Assembly: GCA_031555145.1 (NCBI GenBank)
Contig: JAVBUR010000006.1
Location: forward strand, 1-40,382
Origin: JAJDIA01 sp031555145
GTDB taxonomy: Bacteria > Bacteroidota > Bacteroidia > Bacteroidales > Tannerellaceae
Direction: 5' to 3'
Length of the DNA: 40,382 bases
Positions 24,953-31,985 of the stretch are shown here, one piece after another. The notes beneath the pieces are model-generated. The model had not been told where the DNA came from, made no database searches, and saw nothing but the letters and a program-made list of their open reading frames with translations. Numbering within the stretch: the first letter of the stretch is position 1; each line of letters begins with the position of its first letter. A program made the translations under genes and the position numbers.

Positions 24953-25241
24953 TTATTGTTTTTGCATCGTAGCCCGCCACGTGTTGATCAGCAGGTCGTT
25001 TTCGTACAGGGCGCCTTGTACGTGGCAACGGTCGCCTTCGCAGGTGATGATTTCGAAGCCGTTTAGCGGCGAGCGCTCGATAGTGAAACGGGAGTAGATG
25101 GTGCTACGGTCGATATCGAAAGTGCCGCGTTGGATGCCTAACTCGGGGTTGGTAGAGCGATAGACGTAGCGGGTAGGGGAGAGCGCAGTGATACGGTAGT
25201 TGTTCTCCCGGCGGTGTTCGCCGATCCGCGCCCAACTGGAA
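24953..25241 (-). pseudogene. 3' fragment of an unrecognized gene
   Basis: About 95 codons ending in NTWRATMQKQ and containing NNYRITALSPTRYVYRSTNP and RFTIERSPLNGFEIITCEGD read like the C-terminal part of a real protein with beta-strand character. The frame stays open further upstream to 25501, but there the codons cross the sulfatase tail remnant and the MNT gene on the other strand and no longer look coding. I take 25241 or so as a breakpoint. The family is not known to me. Confidence 0.5.
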
Positions 25242-25304
25242 TCGGAAGGTGCGCTGTATCCGGAAGATGCAAAAGAGAATGTATTGAAGCCGATTGTGTT
25301 CTGA
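25233..25304 (+). pseudogene. tail of a lost sulfatase gene
   Basis: The last 24 codons (QLESEGALYPEDAKENVLKP, then IVF and stop) closely match the end of the intact sulfatase (QLEAEGALYPEDAQGNVVKP, then IVF). By eye 61 of 72 bases agree. Nothing upstream continues the frame as sulfatase, so only the 3' tip remains. Confidence 0.8.
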
Positions 25305-25339
25305 AACAATGAGTAACAGGATAATTGGTTATGAAAAAG

Positions 25340-25370
25340 TTGGCAGTCAGGTGAGGAATGTATATCTTTG
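25340..25370 (+). promoter_or_regulatory. promoter of the MNT-HEPN pair
   Basis: TTG (25340-25342), 20-bp spacer, TATCTTTG (25363-25370), 24 bases before the MNT start codon. Confidence 0.6.
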
Positions 25371-25394
25371 CTATTGTAGACAACAGATATTCCA

Positions 25395-25703
25395 ATGAAT
25401 AGGATCATAAAGAATGAACTTTCCGAGGTGTTGCGGCTTTGCAAAAAGCACCGCGTGGAAACTTTGTACCTTTTCGGATCGGCTACCACAGATGCTTTCA
25501 ATGAGAACAGTGATATCGACTTCCTGATATCCTTTCAAAAAAATATCCCATTGGAGGAATATGCAGACAACTTCTTCGACCTGATGTTTGCCCTTGAAGA
25601 TCTTTTGGGGCGAAAGATTGACCTCGTTAATGAGAAGACGCTTTCCAATCCCTATTTCATTCGCAGTATAGAAAAAACAAAACAGTTGGTGTATGCTGCA
25701 TAG
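25395..25703 (+). CDS. mntA: MNT-family nucleotidyltransferase antitoxin
   Basis: Small minimal nucleotidyltransferase, in known systems the antitoxin that AMPylates or otherwise silences a HEPN ribonuclease toxin. The 102-aa protein has the complete active-site motif: GSATTDAFNENSDIDF with Gly28-Ser29 and the metal-binding pair Asp40 and Asp42. A third acidic residue is likely Asp76 (RKIDLV). Length is normal for the family. The HEPN reading frame begins inside its last codons (ATG at 25693, 11-base overlap), the standard arrangement. The gene is intact with its own promoter, while its partner is broken. Confidence 0.88.
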   Translation: MNRIIKNELSEVLRLCKKHRVETLYLFGSATTDAFNENSDIDFLISFQKNIPLEEYADNFFDLMFALEDLLGRKIDLVNEKTLSNPYFIRSIEKTKQLVYAA

Positions 25704-25948
25704 TGTCCCCAAATACTTGTTCGATATTCAGACTTCCATTGATTCCATGTGAGGAGTACCTTGGATCACAGCGTAATTTTACTGCTTATCTCGCTGATAA
25801 GAAACTGCGTCGTGCTGTGGAACGGGAGCTGGAGATTATCGGTGAAGCCGTCGGTAAAATACTCCAACTGGATCCCAGCACCCCTATTGATAATGCACGT
25901 AAAATCATTGGTCTGCGCAACCGGGTTGATCCTCGATTATCTGCATAA
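25693..25948 (+). pseudogene. hepT: HEPN (DUF86-type) toxin gene, frameshifted and truncated
   Basis: The frame starts MLHSVPKYLFDIQTSIDSM and meets TGA at 25750-25752. Removing the G at 25749 joins it to the frame EEYLGSQRNFTAYLADKKLR, which continues through ELEIIGEAVGKILQL to RKIIGLRNRV at about 25931. HEPN ribonucleases need the R-x(4-6)-H motif, here expected as R-N-R-V-x-H, but the sequence after RNRV is replaced by DPRLSA and a stop. So both the reading frame and the catalytic His are lost. The remainder of the gene, about 20-30 codons, is absent; the tRNA terminator follows. Confidence 0.85.
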
Positions 25949-25952
25949 AAAC

Positions 25953-25985
25953 AAAAAAAGCAAGTGAGTCTTCACTTGCTTTTTT
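25953..25985 (-). terminator. terminator of tRNA-Pro
   Basis: Stem AAAAAAGCAAGTGA / TCACTTGCTTTTTT with a 4-base loop, seven bases past the tRNA 3' end on the minus strand. The T-run on either side makes it work in both directions. Confidence 0.85.
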
Positions 25986-25992
25986 GCTGTAG

Positions 25993-26066
25993 TCGGGATG
26001 AGAAGACTCGAACTTCCGACCTCCACGTCCCGAACGTGGCGCGCTAGCCAACTGTGCTACATCCCG
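25993..26066 (-). tRNA. tRNA-Pro (anticodon CGG)
   Basis: The minus strand folds into a cloverleaf: acceptor CGGGATG / CATCCCG, discriminator A, anticodon stem CCACG / CGTGG with loop TTCGGGA (anticodon CGG), and T-arm with GTTCGAGTC. CCA is not encoded, as usual in Bacteroidetes. Length 74 nt. Confidence 0.95.
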
Positions 26067-26083
26067 TTTTTCAAATACGTGTG

Positions 26084-26113
26084 CAAAGGTATGTATTATT
26101 TTGAATCGGCAAA
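26084..26113 (-). promoter_or_regulatory. promoter of tRNA-Pro
   Basis: On the minus strand TTTG (26110-26113), 18-bp spacer, TACCTTTG (26084-26091), 17 bases before the tRNA 5' end. Confidence 0.65.
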
Positions 26114-26204
26114 TGTTTTTTGCTCTTTTTTTGATCGGTTGGTGATAACTTATCGGTGGAAAACTATTTTGGGCGATGTCGGAGGTTCGTATGGTGGGAT
26201 TTCG

Positions 26205-26212
26205 TATGTTTG
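26205..26212 (+). promoter_or_regulatory. -7 box of the radical-SAM gene
   Basis: TATGTTTG matches TAnnTTTG, 24 bases before the ATG. The -33 box is not clear. Confidence 0.45.
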
Positions 26213-26236
26213 TGTCACAGTTGGTAACAACGAATC

Positions 26237-27508
26237 ATGGACGAAAAAGTATTGGACAAAGTCAAGATACTCGCTGAATCGGCGCGGTATGATGTATCGT
26301 GCGCTTCCAGTGGAACCTCCCGTTCGAATAAGAAAGGGATGATCGGGAGTGCGGCGGGCTGGGGCATCTGCCACAGTTTTGCCGAAGACGGACGTTGCAT
26401 TTCCCTGCTGAAGATTATGCTGACCAACCATTGCATGTACGATTGTGCTTATTGTATCAACCGGCGGAGTAATGATATCAAACGGGCAACGCTGGCCGTA
26501 TCCGAGTTGGTGGATTTGACGATTGAATTCTATCGCCGTAATTATATCGAAGGGTTGTTCCTTAGCTCCGGCGTGGTACGCAGTCCGGATTATACGATGG
26601 AGCGGCTGGTTCGGATCGTGAAAGACCTCCGCCAGGTACATCGTTTCAACGGTTACATCCATATGAAGAGTATCCCTGGCGCCAGCGAGGAACTGGTGAA
26701 CGAAGCCGGACTGTATGCCGATCGTCTCAGCGTGAATATCGAGATACCTAACGAGCAAAGCCTCCAGCGATTGGCGCCCGAAAAGGATTTCAAGAGCGTA
26801 TTCACGCCCATGAAGTATATCAAACAAGGCATCTTGCAAAGCCAGGAAGAACGGAAGAAGTTTCGTCATGCCCCGCGTTTTGCTCCTGCCGGGCAGAGTA
26901 CGCAGGTGATTGTGGGGGCTACCCCGGACTCGGACAAGGATATCCTGCGTTTGACGTCGGCGCTCTACTCACGGCCTACGCTGAAGCGGGTGTATTATTC
27001 CGGTTTTGTGCCTGTCAATGGCTATGATACCCGTCTGCCGGCGTTGAAACAACCGCCATTAGTACGTGAGAACCGGTTGTATCAGGCTGACTGGTTATTG
27101 CGTTTCTACCAGTTCAAAGTAGATGAGATTGTGGATGACGCCTATCCCGACCTCGACCTGGAGATCGACCCCAAGCTGGCTTGGGCATTGCGTCATCCCG
27201 AAGCTTTTCCGGTGGATGTCAACCGGGCGGACTACGAGATGCTGTTGCGCGTGCCGGGTATCGGTGTCAAATCGGCGCAGATGATTGTGACTGCCCGTCG
27301 CCATTCCCGTCTGGGTTCGGAGCAATTGAAGAAGATCGGCCTTGTGATGAAGAAAGCACAGTATTTCATCACCTGTCATGAACTGGCTGCCAGCCTGACG
27401 GTGAACGAACTTCGCCCGGAGAATGTACGTCGTCTGCTTACACCTGCCACCAAGACGAAGACCGACGACCGGCAGTTAATTCTTCCCTTTCCTGATCAGG
27501 TGATATGA
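26237..27508 (+). CDS. putative DNA modification/repair radical SAM protein (TIGR03916 type)
   Basis: Predicted iron-sulfur radical S-adenosylmethionine enzyme acting on DNA; its exact reaction is unknown. The 423-aa protein has the cluster motif C-x3-C-x2-C at Cys66, Cys70, Cys73 (HCMYDCAYC), a TIM-barrel-like core up to about residue 300, and a helix-hairpin-helix near 325-355 (VNRADYEMLLRVPGIGVKSA) of the DNA-binding kind. This matches the family always linked to a DUF4130 or uracil-DNA-glycosylase-like partner. The partner starts four bases before its stop codon (ATGA overlap), so translation of the two is coupled. Substrate and product are not known to me. Confidence 0.9.
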   Translation: MDEKVLDKVKILAESARYDVSCASSGTSRSNKKGMIGSAAGWGICHSFAEDGRCISLLKIMLTNHCMYDCAYCINRRSNDIKRATLAVSELVDLTIEFYRRNYIEGLFLSSGVVRSPDYTMERLVRIVKDLRQVHRFNGYIHMKSIPGASEELVNEAGLYADRLSVNIEIPNEQSLQRLAPEKDFKSVFTPMKYIKQGILQSQEERKKFRHAPRFAPAGQSTQVIVGATPDSDKDILRLTSALYSRPTLKRVYYSGFVPVNGYDTRLPALKQPPLVRENRLYQADWLLRFYQFKVDEIVDDAYPDLDLEIDPKLAWALRHPEAFPVDVNRADYEMLLRVPGIGVKSAQMIVTARRHSRLGSEQLKKIGLVMKKAQYFITCHELAASLTVNELRPENVRRLLTPATKTKTDDRQLILPFPDQVI

Positions 27509-28269
27509 CGGTTTTTATCTATGACAAATCGTTCGAGGGGTTGTTGACGGCTGTCTTCGACGCCTTCAACCGGCGGACATTCCCCGATCATCTGTTGGAG
27601 GATGGAACACCTTTGCCTCTTTTTCACGACGAAGTAGTAACCATCTATACCGATAGCGAAAAGGCCGATCGTGTATGGAAAGGCCTGCAAAAAAAACTGT
27701 CGAAGAGTGCTCTCTACGAAATCACCACCAGTTGGCTGTCCGAACTGCCGGAAGTCGATATTCTTCTGTTCCGCTATATCCGCAAAGCGTTTGATGCGCC
27801 GAAGTCGATTGAGTTGAACTTTGGCGACCCGGATGTACTGGAACTGTCTAAGATATACAAGAAGGTAAGCAATGAACGCCTGCACGTGATTCAGTTCCTG
27901 CGCTTTCAAAAGGCGGCAGACGGTACATTCTTTGCCGCCCTCGAACCCATCTACAATGTACTTCCCCTTACAATTGACTTCCTGAAAGATCGCTTTGCCG
28001 ACCAGAAGTGGCTCTTGTATGACCTCAAGCGCAGCTACGGCTTTTACTACGACCTGACGGAAGCCGTTGAAGTACGCTTCGAATCGCAGGAAGAGCACTT
28101 TCTCACCGGCCTCCTCAGCGAAGACCTGATGGATAAAGATGAAATACTCTTCCAGCAACTCTGGAAGCAGTACTTCACCTCCATCGCCATCAAGGAACGC
28201 CACAACCCCAAACTCCAACGGCAGCACATGCCCGCCCGCTTCTGGAAGTATATGCCGGAGAAGCGGTGA
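27505..28269 (+). CDS. TIGR03915-type DNA metabolism protein (DUF4130)
   Basis: Partner of the preceding radical-SAM gene. The 254-aa protein starts MTVFIYDKSFEGLLTAVFDA and carries the DUF4130 domain over about residues 85-250, with HVIQFLRFQK, FFAALEPIYNVLPLTIDFLK, WLLYDLKRSYGFYYD and a conserved ERHNPKLQRQHMPARFWKYM end. In other genomes the domain is often fused to a uracil-DNA glycosylase, which suggests a base-excision or modified-base role; no glycosylase domain is visible here. It ends one base from the stop of the convergent DUF2141 gene. Confidence 0.88.
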   Translation: MTVFIYDKSFEGLLTAVFDAFNRRTFPDHLLEDGTPLPLFHDEVVTIYTDSEKADRVWKGLQKKLSKSALYEITTSWLSELPEVDILLFRYIRKAFDAPKSIELNFGDPDVLELSKIYKKVSNERLHVIQFLRFQKAADGTFFAALEPIYNVLPLTIDFLKDRFADQKWLLYDLKRSYGFYYDLTEAVEVRFESQEEHFLTGLLSEDLMDKDEILFQQLWKQYFTSIAIKERHNPKLQRQHMPARFWKYMPEKR

Positions 28270-28270
28270 A

Positions 28271-28675
28271 TCAGAACAGGGTGATGTAGATCGTGCTGTC
28301 TTCTTCTACCAGAAATTTACACTCGGCATAGGAGGGTGGGCCCATCTCATTGTGGATATTGTTACTGACGCCATACTTTTCTGTCGGCTTCCCATAAGCG
28401 CCGGTGTCCATCTTGAAGTTCACGTTCTCGTCGTGGAAGACGGAGACGGCATACTCGCCGATAGGGATGTTCTCGAATACGACGGTGACGGTCTCTTCGG
28501 TTACTTTGGCTATGCTACCGAAGGTTGGTTTTTTCAGGAAGTCAGCTTCGACATACAGACCGGCTAATAGCTGGCCTTTGACGTTTTCGATACCGTCTAC
28601 GATGACTGTTACCTTGTTTTGTGCGCTGAGTGTGCTGATGCAGCACATCATCAACAGGAATAATCTTGTTTTCAT
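28271..28675 (-). CDS. DUF2141 exported protein
   Basis: Small secreted protein of unknown function. The 134-aa product has a signal peptide ending LSAQ (about residue 19) and a DUF2141 beta-sandwich: VTVIVDGIENVKGQLLAGLY, a central GEYAVSVFHDENVNFKMDTG (about 77-96), and AECKFLVEEDS near the end. It follows the TonB-dependent receptor after 24 bases and is surely co-transcribed, which suggests a periplasmic role tied to that receptor. Confidence 0.88.
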   Translation of the reverse strand: MKTRLFLLMMCCISTLSAQNKVTVIVDGIENVKGQLLAGLYVEADFLKKPTFGSIAKVTEETVTVVFENIPIGEYAVSVFHDENVNFKMDTGAYGKPTEKYGVSNNIHNEMGPPSYAECKFLVEEDSTIYITLF

Positions 28676-28699
28676 ACGATGTAAATGATTAAGTGAATA

Positions 28700-30862
28700 T
28701 TAGAGTGATTTTAGTTGGTTTAATAACCGTGATTGACTGAACGTGATGAATACGCCGACAAAGTAAAACCGTTTGTCTGCATTCTTGACAGGACGGCTGA
28801 GCCCCGGGTCGACAGCTGAATATTCATATCCGTATATATTCTCATATCCCAATACATTCTGGCATCCGAGGTGAATAATGAACCAGGGTTTCGGCAGGAA
28901 TGACCAGGAGATATCCAGCCGGTTGCGCAAGGGGGTGGTACCCTGCCTGGCATAGGGTGCCCGCGGATCATACCAGGGAGCGCCGGAGGTGATGTAGTAA
29001 TTACAACCTGCCAGTGAGTTGAGTGAGCGGAACCAATATTTCAACGTGATGTTGAAGTTATGGGCAGTCAGGTAATCCGGTTCTACCCGGGTGGTATGAT
29101 AATCATATTGCTTGCGAGTATGGTTGAAGGAATAAGCGAGCCAGTATTCGAGGCGGCCGAGTTCACTTTTCCAGAACAGGCCGGTGCCCCAACTGTTACC
29201 TTTCCCATCGTTCCGGAGATGTGACGAAGGAATTGAAGGCGAGTCGCAGGTGACTAATCCGCTGTAGGATTTATAGTAGGCATCTAACTGTAGCCGGGTA
29301 TTCCGTCTGCTATATGTATAGGATACTGTTCCTTTGGTCGCGGAAGCGTAATCCAATGGAATCTCGTATTTGAGGTATTCGATGGCAGGTAGTTGGTTGT
29401 AGATACCGATGGAGGCGGAGAGGACATGCTCTTTGGCCGGTTGGTAACCAATATACAGGCGGGGCGTGAAGTTGAAACGGTCGAGGGCATGCGCATATTC
29501 GCCTCGGAGGCCGAGGTTGACGGACAAGTTATTGGTCACGATCCATTTCGTGTCATTATAGAGGCTGCCCCAATCGTTGTCGACATCCAGCTCATACGCC
29601 TCCTTGAATGTATAGGTTTCCCGGAAAGGGTAACGGACATATTCAATGCCGGTACGGTTAGTCACACGTCCCAGGGTATATTGCAAAGTGGCCTTGCTGT
29701 GATTCCATAGCGTACGGTTGTGCAACCGGTCGCCGGGTGTGCCCACATCCGTTATCTTGAAATCGCTTATGATCACATTTGTTGCTGCCGACAAACTGAG
29801 TGCCGGACTGAACGAATGATATAGGTTCGCCTGTGCATAGAGATAGTTTTCGGTCATATCGTTGGTGAAGGGGATGCGGTCGATTGACCGGTAGGTATAA
29901 CCGGCGCGTGAATGGCTGGCATACAGTTGTGCTGTCAACTGGGTGCGCTGAGAGAAATCTTTGGTGAAGAAGGCATCCACCTGAATTTGTTCGTAAGGCT
30001 TTTGCCAGTCATACCGGTCGGGAACTACCCGCTGGTAGGGTGAGAGATTGGCATAATTCACGTTTGCCCGGTAGGCATACGATGGTTTTGCCGCTTGGGT
30101 AGCGACAGCCGCGCCGACGGAGGTGAGGCCGAGGTCTGTCTTTGTCTCGATCCGTTCCCGTTTCTTTGTATTGAGATTGACAATACCCGACATGGCTTGT
30201 CCGAATTCGGCATTATACCCGTTCGACTGCAGGGCAATCCCTTCGAACAGTTCGCTGGAGAAGCGGCTTCTGACGCTGCTGTTTTTTGTGGCGAAGCCAT
30301 AGGGATTGAGGACGATCAGGTCGTCGATATACACCTGTGATTCCCCCGGTGCACCTCCTTGTATGATGAGACGCCCGTCGTTGTCGTTGGCCTGCACACC
30401 AGGCATAACACGCATATTACCTAACAGATCGGCCATCGCTAATGGATTGGTGGCAATATCGAGTGACGACATTTGGATGGTCTGTGCCGTATAGTCGGAG
30501 AACCGGCCTTGTTTGGGGACGGAGACAGTAACCGCTTGCAGGCTATACAGGCTGTCCAGCAAAACAACGCGGATAGTCGTCTGTCCCTTGTTCAATTGCA
30601 ACGTCTTTGATTTGTAGGAAAGGGCCTCCAGCCGGACTTGTCGTTGGGTGAGCGTATCCGGGTAGGAGAGTGTGAAAGTACCGTTGATATCGGATACCGT
30701 CTTTATCAACCCGTCATTGAAATGGATATGTGTACCGGGGATCGGCGCATTGGCTTTGTCGACAACGGTACCTGAGACCTTTACCTGTGCCGCTGTGTAC
30801 ATGCAGCATATGCACGACAAAAGCAGCGTTACCATGGTTCGGAAGGACAAGAATGCGTTCAT
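28700..30862 (-). CDS. TonB-dependent outer-membrane receptor
   Basis: Outer-membrane active transporter with unknown substrate. The 720-aa protein has a signal peptide ending TAAQ (about 26), a carboxypeptidase-regulatory-like domain (about 28-112; VSGTVVDKANAPIPGTHIHF), a plug domain with GVQANDNDGRLIIQGGAPGE and VYIDDLIVLNPYG (about 155-190), and a barrel. It is shorter than SusC proteins and has no SusD partner, so it is not a glycan importer of the Sus type. Upstream lies the palindrome GTTTATATTATAAAC (30881-30895), the same operator found before the regulator operon, so the winged-helix protein next door is its likely controller. Confidence 0.9.
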   Translation of the reverse strand: MNAFLSFRTMVTLLLSCICCMYTAAQVKVSGTVVDKANAPIPGTHIHFNDGLIKTVSDINGTFTLSYPDTLTQRQVRLEALSYKSKTLQLNKGQTTIRVVLLDSLYSLQAVTVSVPKQGRFSDYTAQTIQMSSLDIATNPLAMADLLGNMRVMPGVQANDNDGRLIIQGGAPGESQVYIDDLIVLNPYGFATKNSSVRSRFSSELFEGIALQSNGYNAEFGQAMSGIVNLNTKKRERIETKTDLGLTSVGAAVATQAAKPSYAYRANVNYANLSPYQRVVPDRYDWQKPYEQIQVDAFFTKDFSQRTQLTAQLYASHSRAGYTYRSIDRIPFTNDMTENYLYAQANLYHSFSPALSLSAATNVIISDFKITDVGTPGDRLHNRTLWNHSKATLQYTLGRVTNRTGIEYVRYPFRETYTFKEAYELDVDNDWGSLYNDTKWIVTNNLSVNLGLRGEYAHALDRFNFTPRLYIGYQPAKEHVLSASIGIYNQLPAIEYLKYEIPLDYASATKGTVSYTYSRRNTRLQLDAYYKSYSGLVTCDSPSIPSSHLRNDGKGNSWGTGLFWKSELGRLEYWLAYSFNHTRKQYDYHTTRVEPDYLTAHNFNITLKYWFRSLNSLAGCNYYITSGAPWYDPRAPYARQGTTPLRNRLDISWSFLPKPWFIIHLGCQNVLGYENIYGYEYSAVDPGLSRPVKNADKRFYFVGVFITFSQSRLLNQLKSL

Positions 30863-30880
30863 TGTTTGTTGTGTATTTTA

Positions 30881-30895
30881 GTTTATATTATAAAC
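30881..30895. promoter_or_regulatory. operator copy 2, before the TonB-dependent receptor
   Basis: GTTTATATTATAAAC is a perfect palindrome with 7-bp half-sites around one base, 19 bases upstream of the receptor start. Flanking bases (TA before, CC-less CA after) also match the copy at 31923-31937. A canonical -7 box at this site is poor. Confidence 0.7.
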
Positions 30896-30961
30896 CATAT
30901 GGGCGTGAGAATCCTGTCACAGCGAGTTGATTCGCTATGTCTGAAGAGTCGGAGAAGGAAT

Positions 30962-31252
30962 TTATTTCTTTATATTCAAGTAGCTTTTCAACGCTTTCAC
31001 ATACGCGTCGAAGGCTGTTATACCCTGGGGCGTGATCCGGCAAAGGGTGCGCGGCATTTTCCCCGCAAATGTTTTCTCCACGCTGATGTAGCCTGCTTCA
31101 TTCAACTTGTCTATCTGTACGCTGAGGTTACCGGCTGTGGCGCCTGTCTTCTCTTTCAGGAAAACAAAGTCGGCTTCTTTCACCCCGATCAACAGCGACA
31201 TGACGGCCAGGCGAAGTTGGGAATGCAACAACGGGTCTAAGTCTTTAAACAT
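30962..31252 (-). CDS. winged-helix transcriptional regulator (HTH_34/MarR-like)
   Basis: Small DNA-binding regulator of 96 aa that consists only of a winged helix: LHSQLRLAVMSLLIGVKEAD (first helix), FLKEKTGATAGNLSVQIDKL (recognition helix), then the wing YISVEKTFAGKMPRTLCRIT and a final helix. There is no sensor domain. It overlaps the stop of the upstream membrane-protein gene by eight bases, so the two form an operon. The operator GTTTATAnTATAAAC before this operon and before the adjacent receptor suggests autoregulation and control of the receptor. Confidence 0.88.
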   Translation of the reverse strand: MFKDLDPLLHSQLRLAVMSLLIGVKEADFVFLKEKTGATAGNLSVQIDKLNEAGYISVEKTFAGKMPRTLCRITPQGITAFDAYVKALKSYLNIKK

Positions 31253-31874
31253 GTCGTTTCGCCATTTGATTCATTTTGTACCCCGGGACTACAAAGCCAA
31301 GGAGCATACAAACAGACAGGATAATAAAGTGAGAGACACCCGACCAGGGATGTGCTACGATGTAGGACACCGGGCAAAGCAATGCACCGACCCACATAAT
31401 GTATGCACCTATCAACACCGGCTTATACCGGCAGGCTTTAGCCGTAACAAATTCCGCAATACCGCACATAACCAGAATAACCGGAGTGATCAGCATATAT
31501 ATCTTTGGTTCCTTCATGGCAAAACCGTAACTAAAGATCAGGATGAGGAAGATGACTACTGAATTGCCGAAACCTTTCCATGTCGCCGTAATGATAGTGT
31601 CTATATGTGTGATCACCATTGCCTGCCCGGATACCTTTTTATCGATAAGTTTACCGATGATAGATGCCGGAATCATGAGTAACCATATCCAGAAGGAAAG
31701 GTAAGGATTTGGTAACAGGAATACCAATGCCACATTGAGGAGAGCGGTGAATGTTACCGCTATACCATTAAATATAAATGCCGTTCCGGCGCCTTGCTGG
31801 AAGTTATTCCGCGCCTGCTCGATCATCTCGCTGATTAGGGAGAGGCTTTGCTCTTCGGTAAGTTTAGTTTCCAT
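31245..31874 (-). CDS. multi-pass membrane protein of unknown function, paired with a regulator
   Basis: A 209-aa inner-membrane protein with an N-terminal cytoplasmic helix (TEEQSLSLISEMIEQARNNF) and about six hydrophobic helices. Pairing of such a protein with an HTH_34 regulator is common in Bacteroidetes, and the membrane protein may relay a signal to the regulator or be its anti-factor; this is inference. It is translated first in the operon, and the next gene begins eight bases before its end. The promoter and operator lie 36-67 bases upstream. Confidence 0.8.
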   Translation of the reverse strand: METKLTEEQSLSLISEMIEQARNNFQQGAGTAFIFNGIAVTFTALLNVALVFLLPNPYLSFWIWLLMIPASIIGKLIDKKVSGQAMVITHIDTIITATWKGFGNSVVIFLILIFSYGFAMKEPKIYMLITPVILVMCGIAEFVTAKACRYKPVLIGAYIMWVGALLCPVSYIVAHPWSGVSHFIILSVCMLLGFVVPGYKMNQMAKRHV

Positions 31875-31909
31875 ATAGCTCTTATTTAGTTTGATAGTGA
31901 ATGATGATG

Positions 31910-31941
31910 CAAATATAGACTAGTTTATAATATAAACCAAA
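31910..31941 (-). promoter_or_regulatory. promoter with embedded operator copy 1
   Basis: On the minus strand TTTG (31938-31941), a 20-bp spacer and TATATTTG (31910-31917) form a textbook Bacteroidetes promoter. The palindrome GTTTATAATATAAAC (31923-31937) fills the spacer, where a bound regulator would block RNA polymerase. Confidence 0.8.
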
Positions 31942-31985
31942 TAAATCCGCTTTTTTAACATTTGCTATCCTGTAGATGTGTGTGT

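Noticed and set aside
25242..25501. Upstream part of the long minus-strand frame that ends at 24953
   Set aside because: These codons run antisense through the MNT gene and the sulfatase tail and do not look like protein; the real fragment begins at about 25241.
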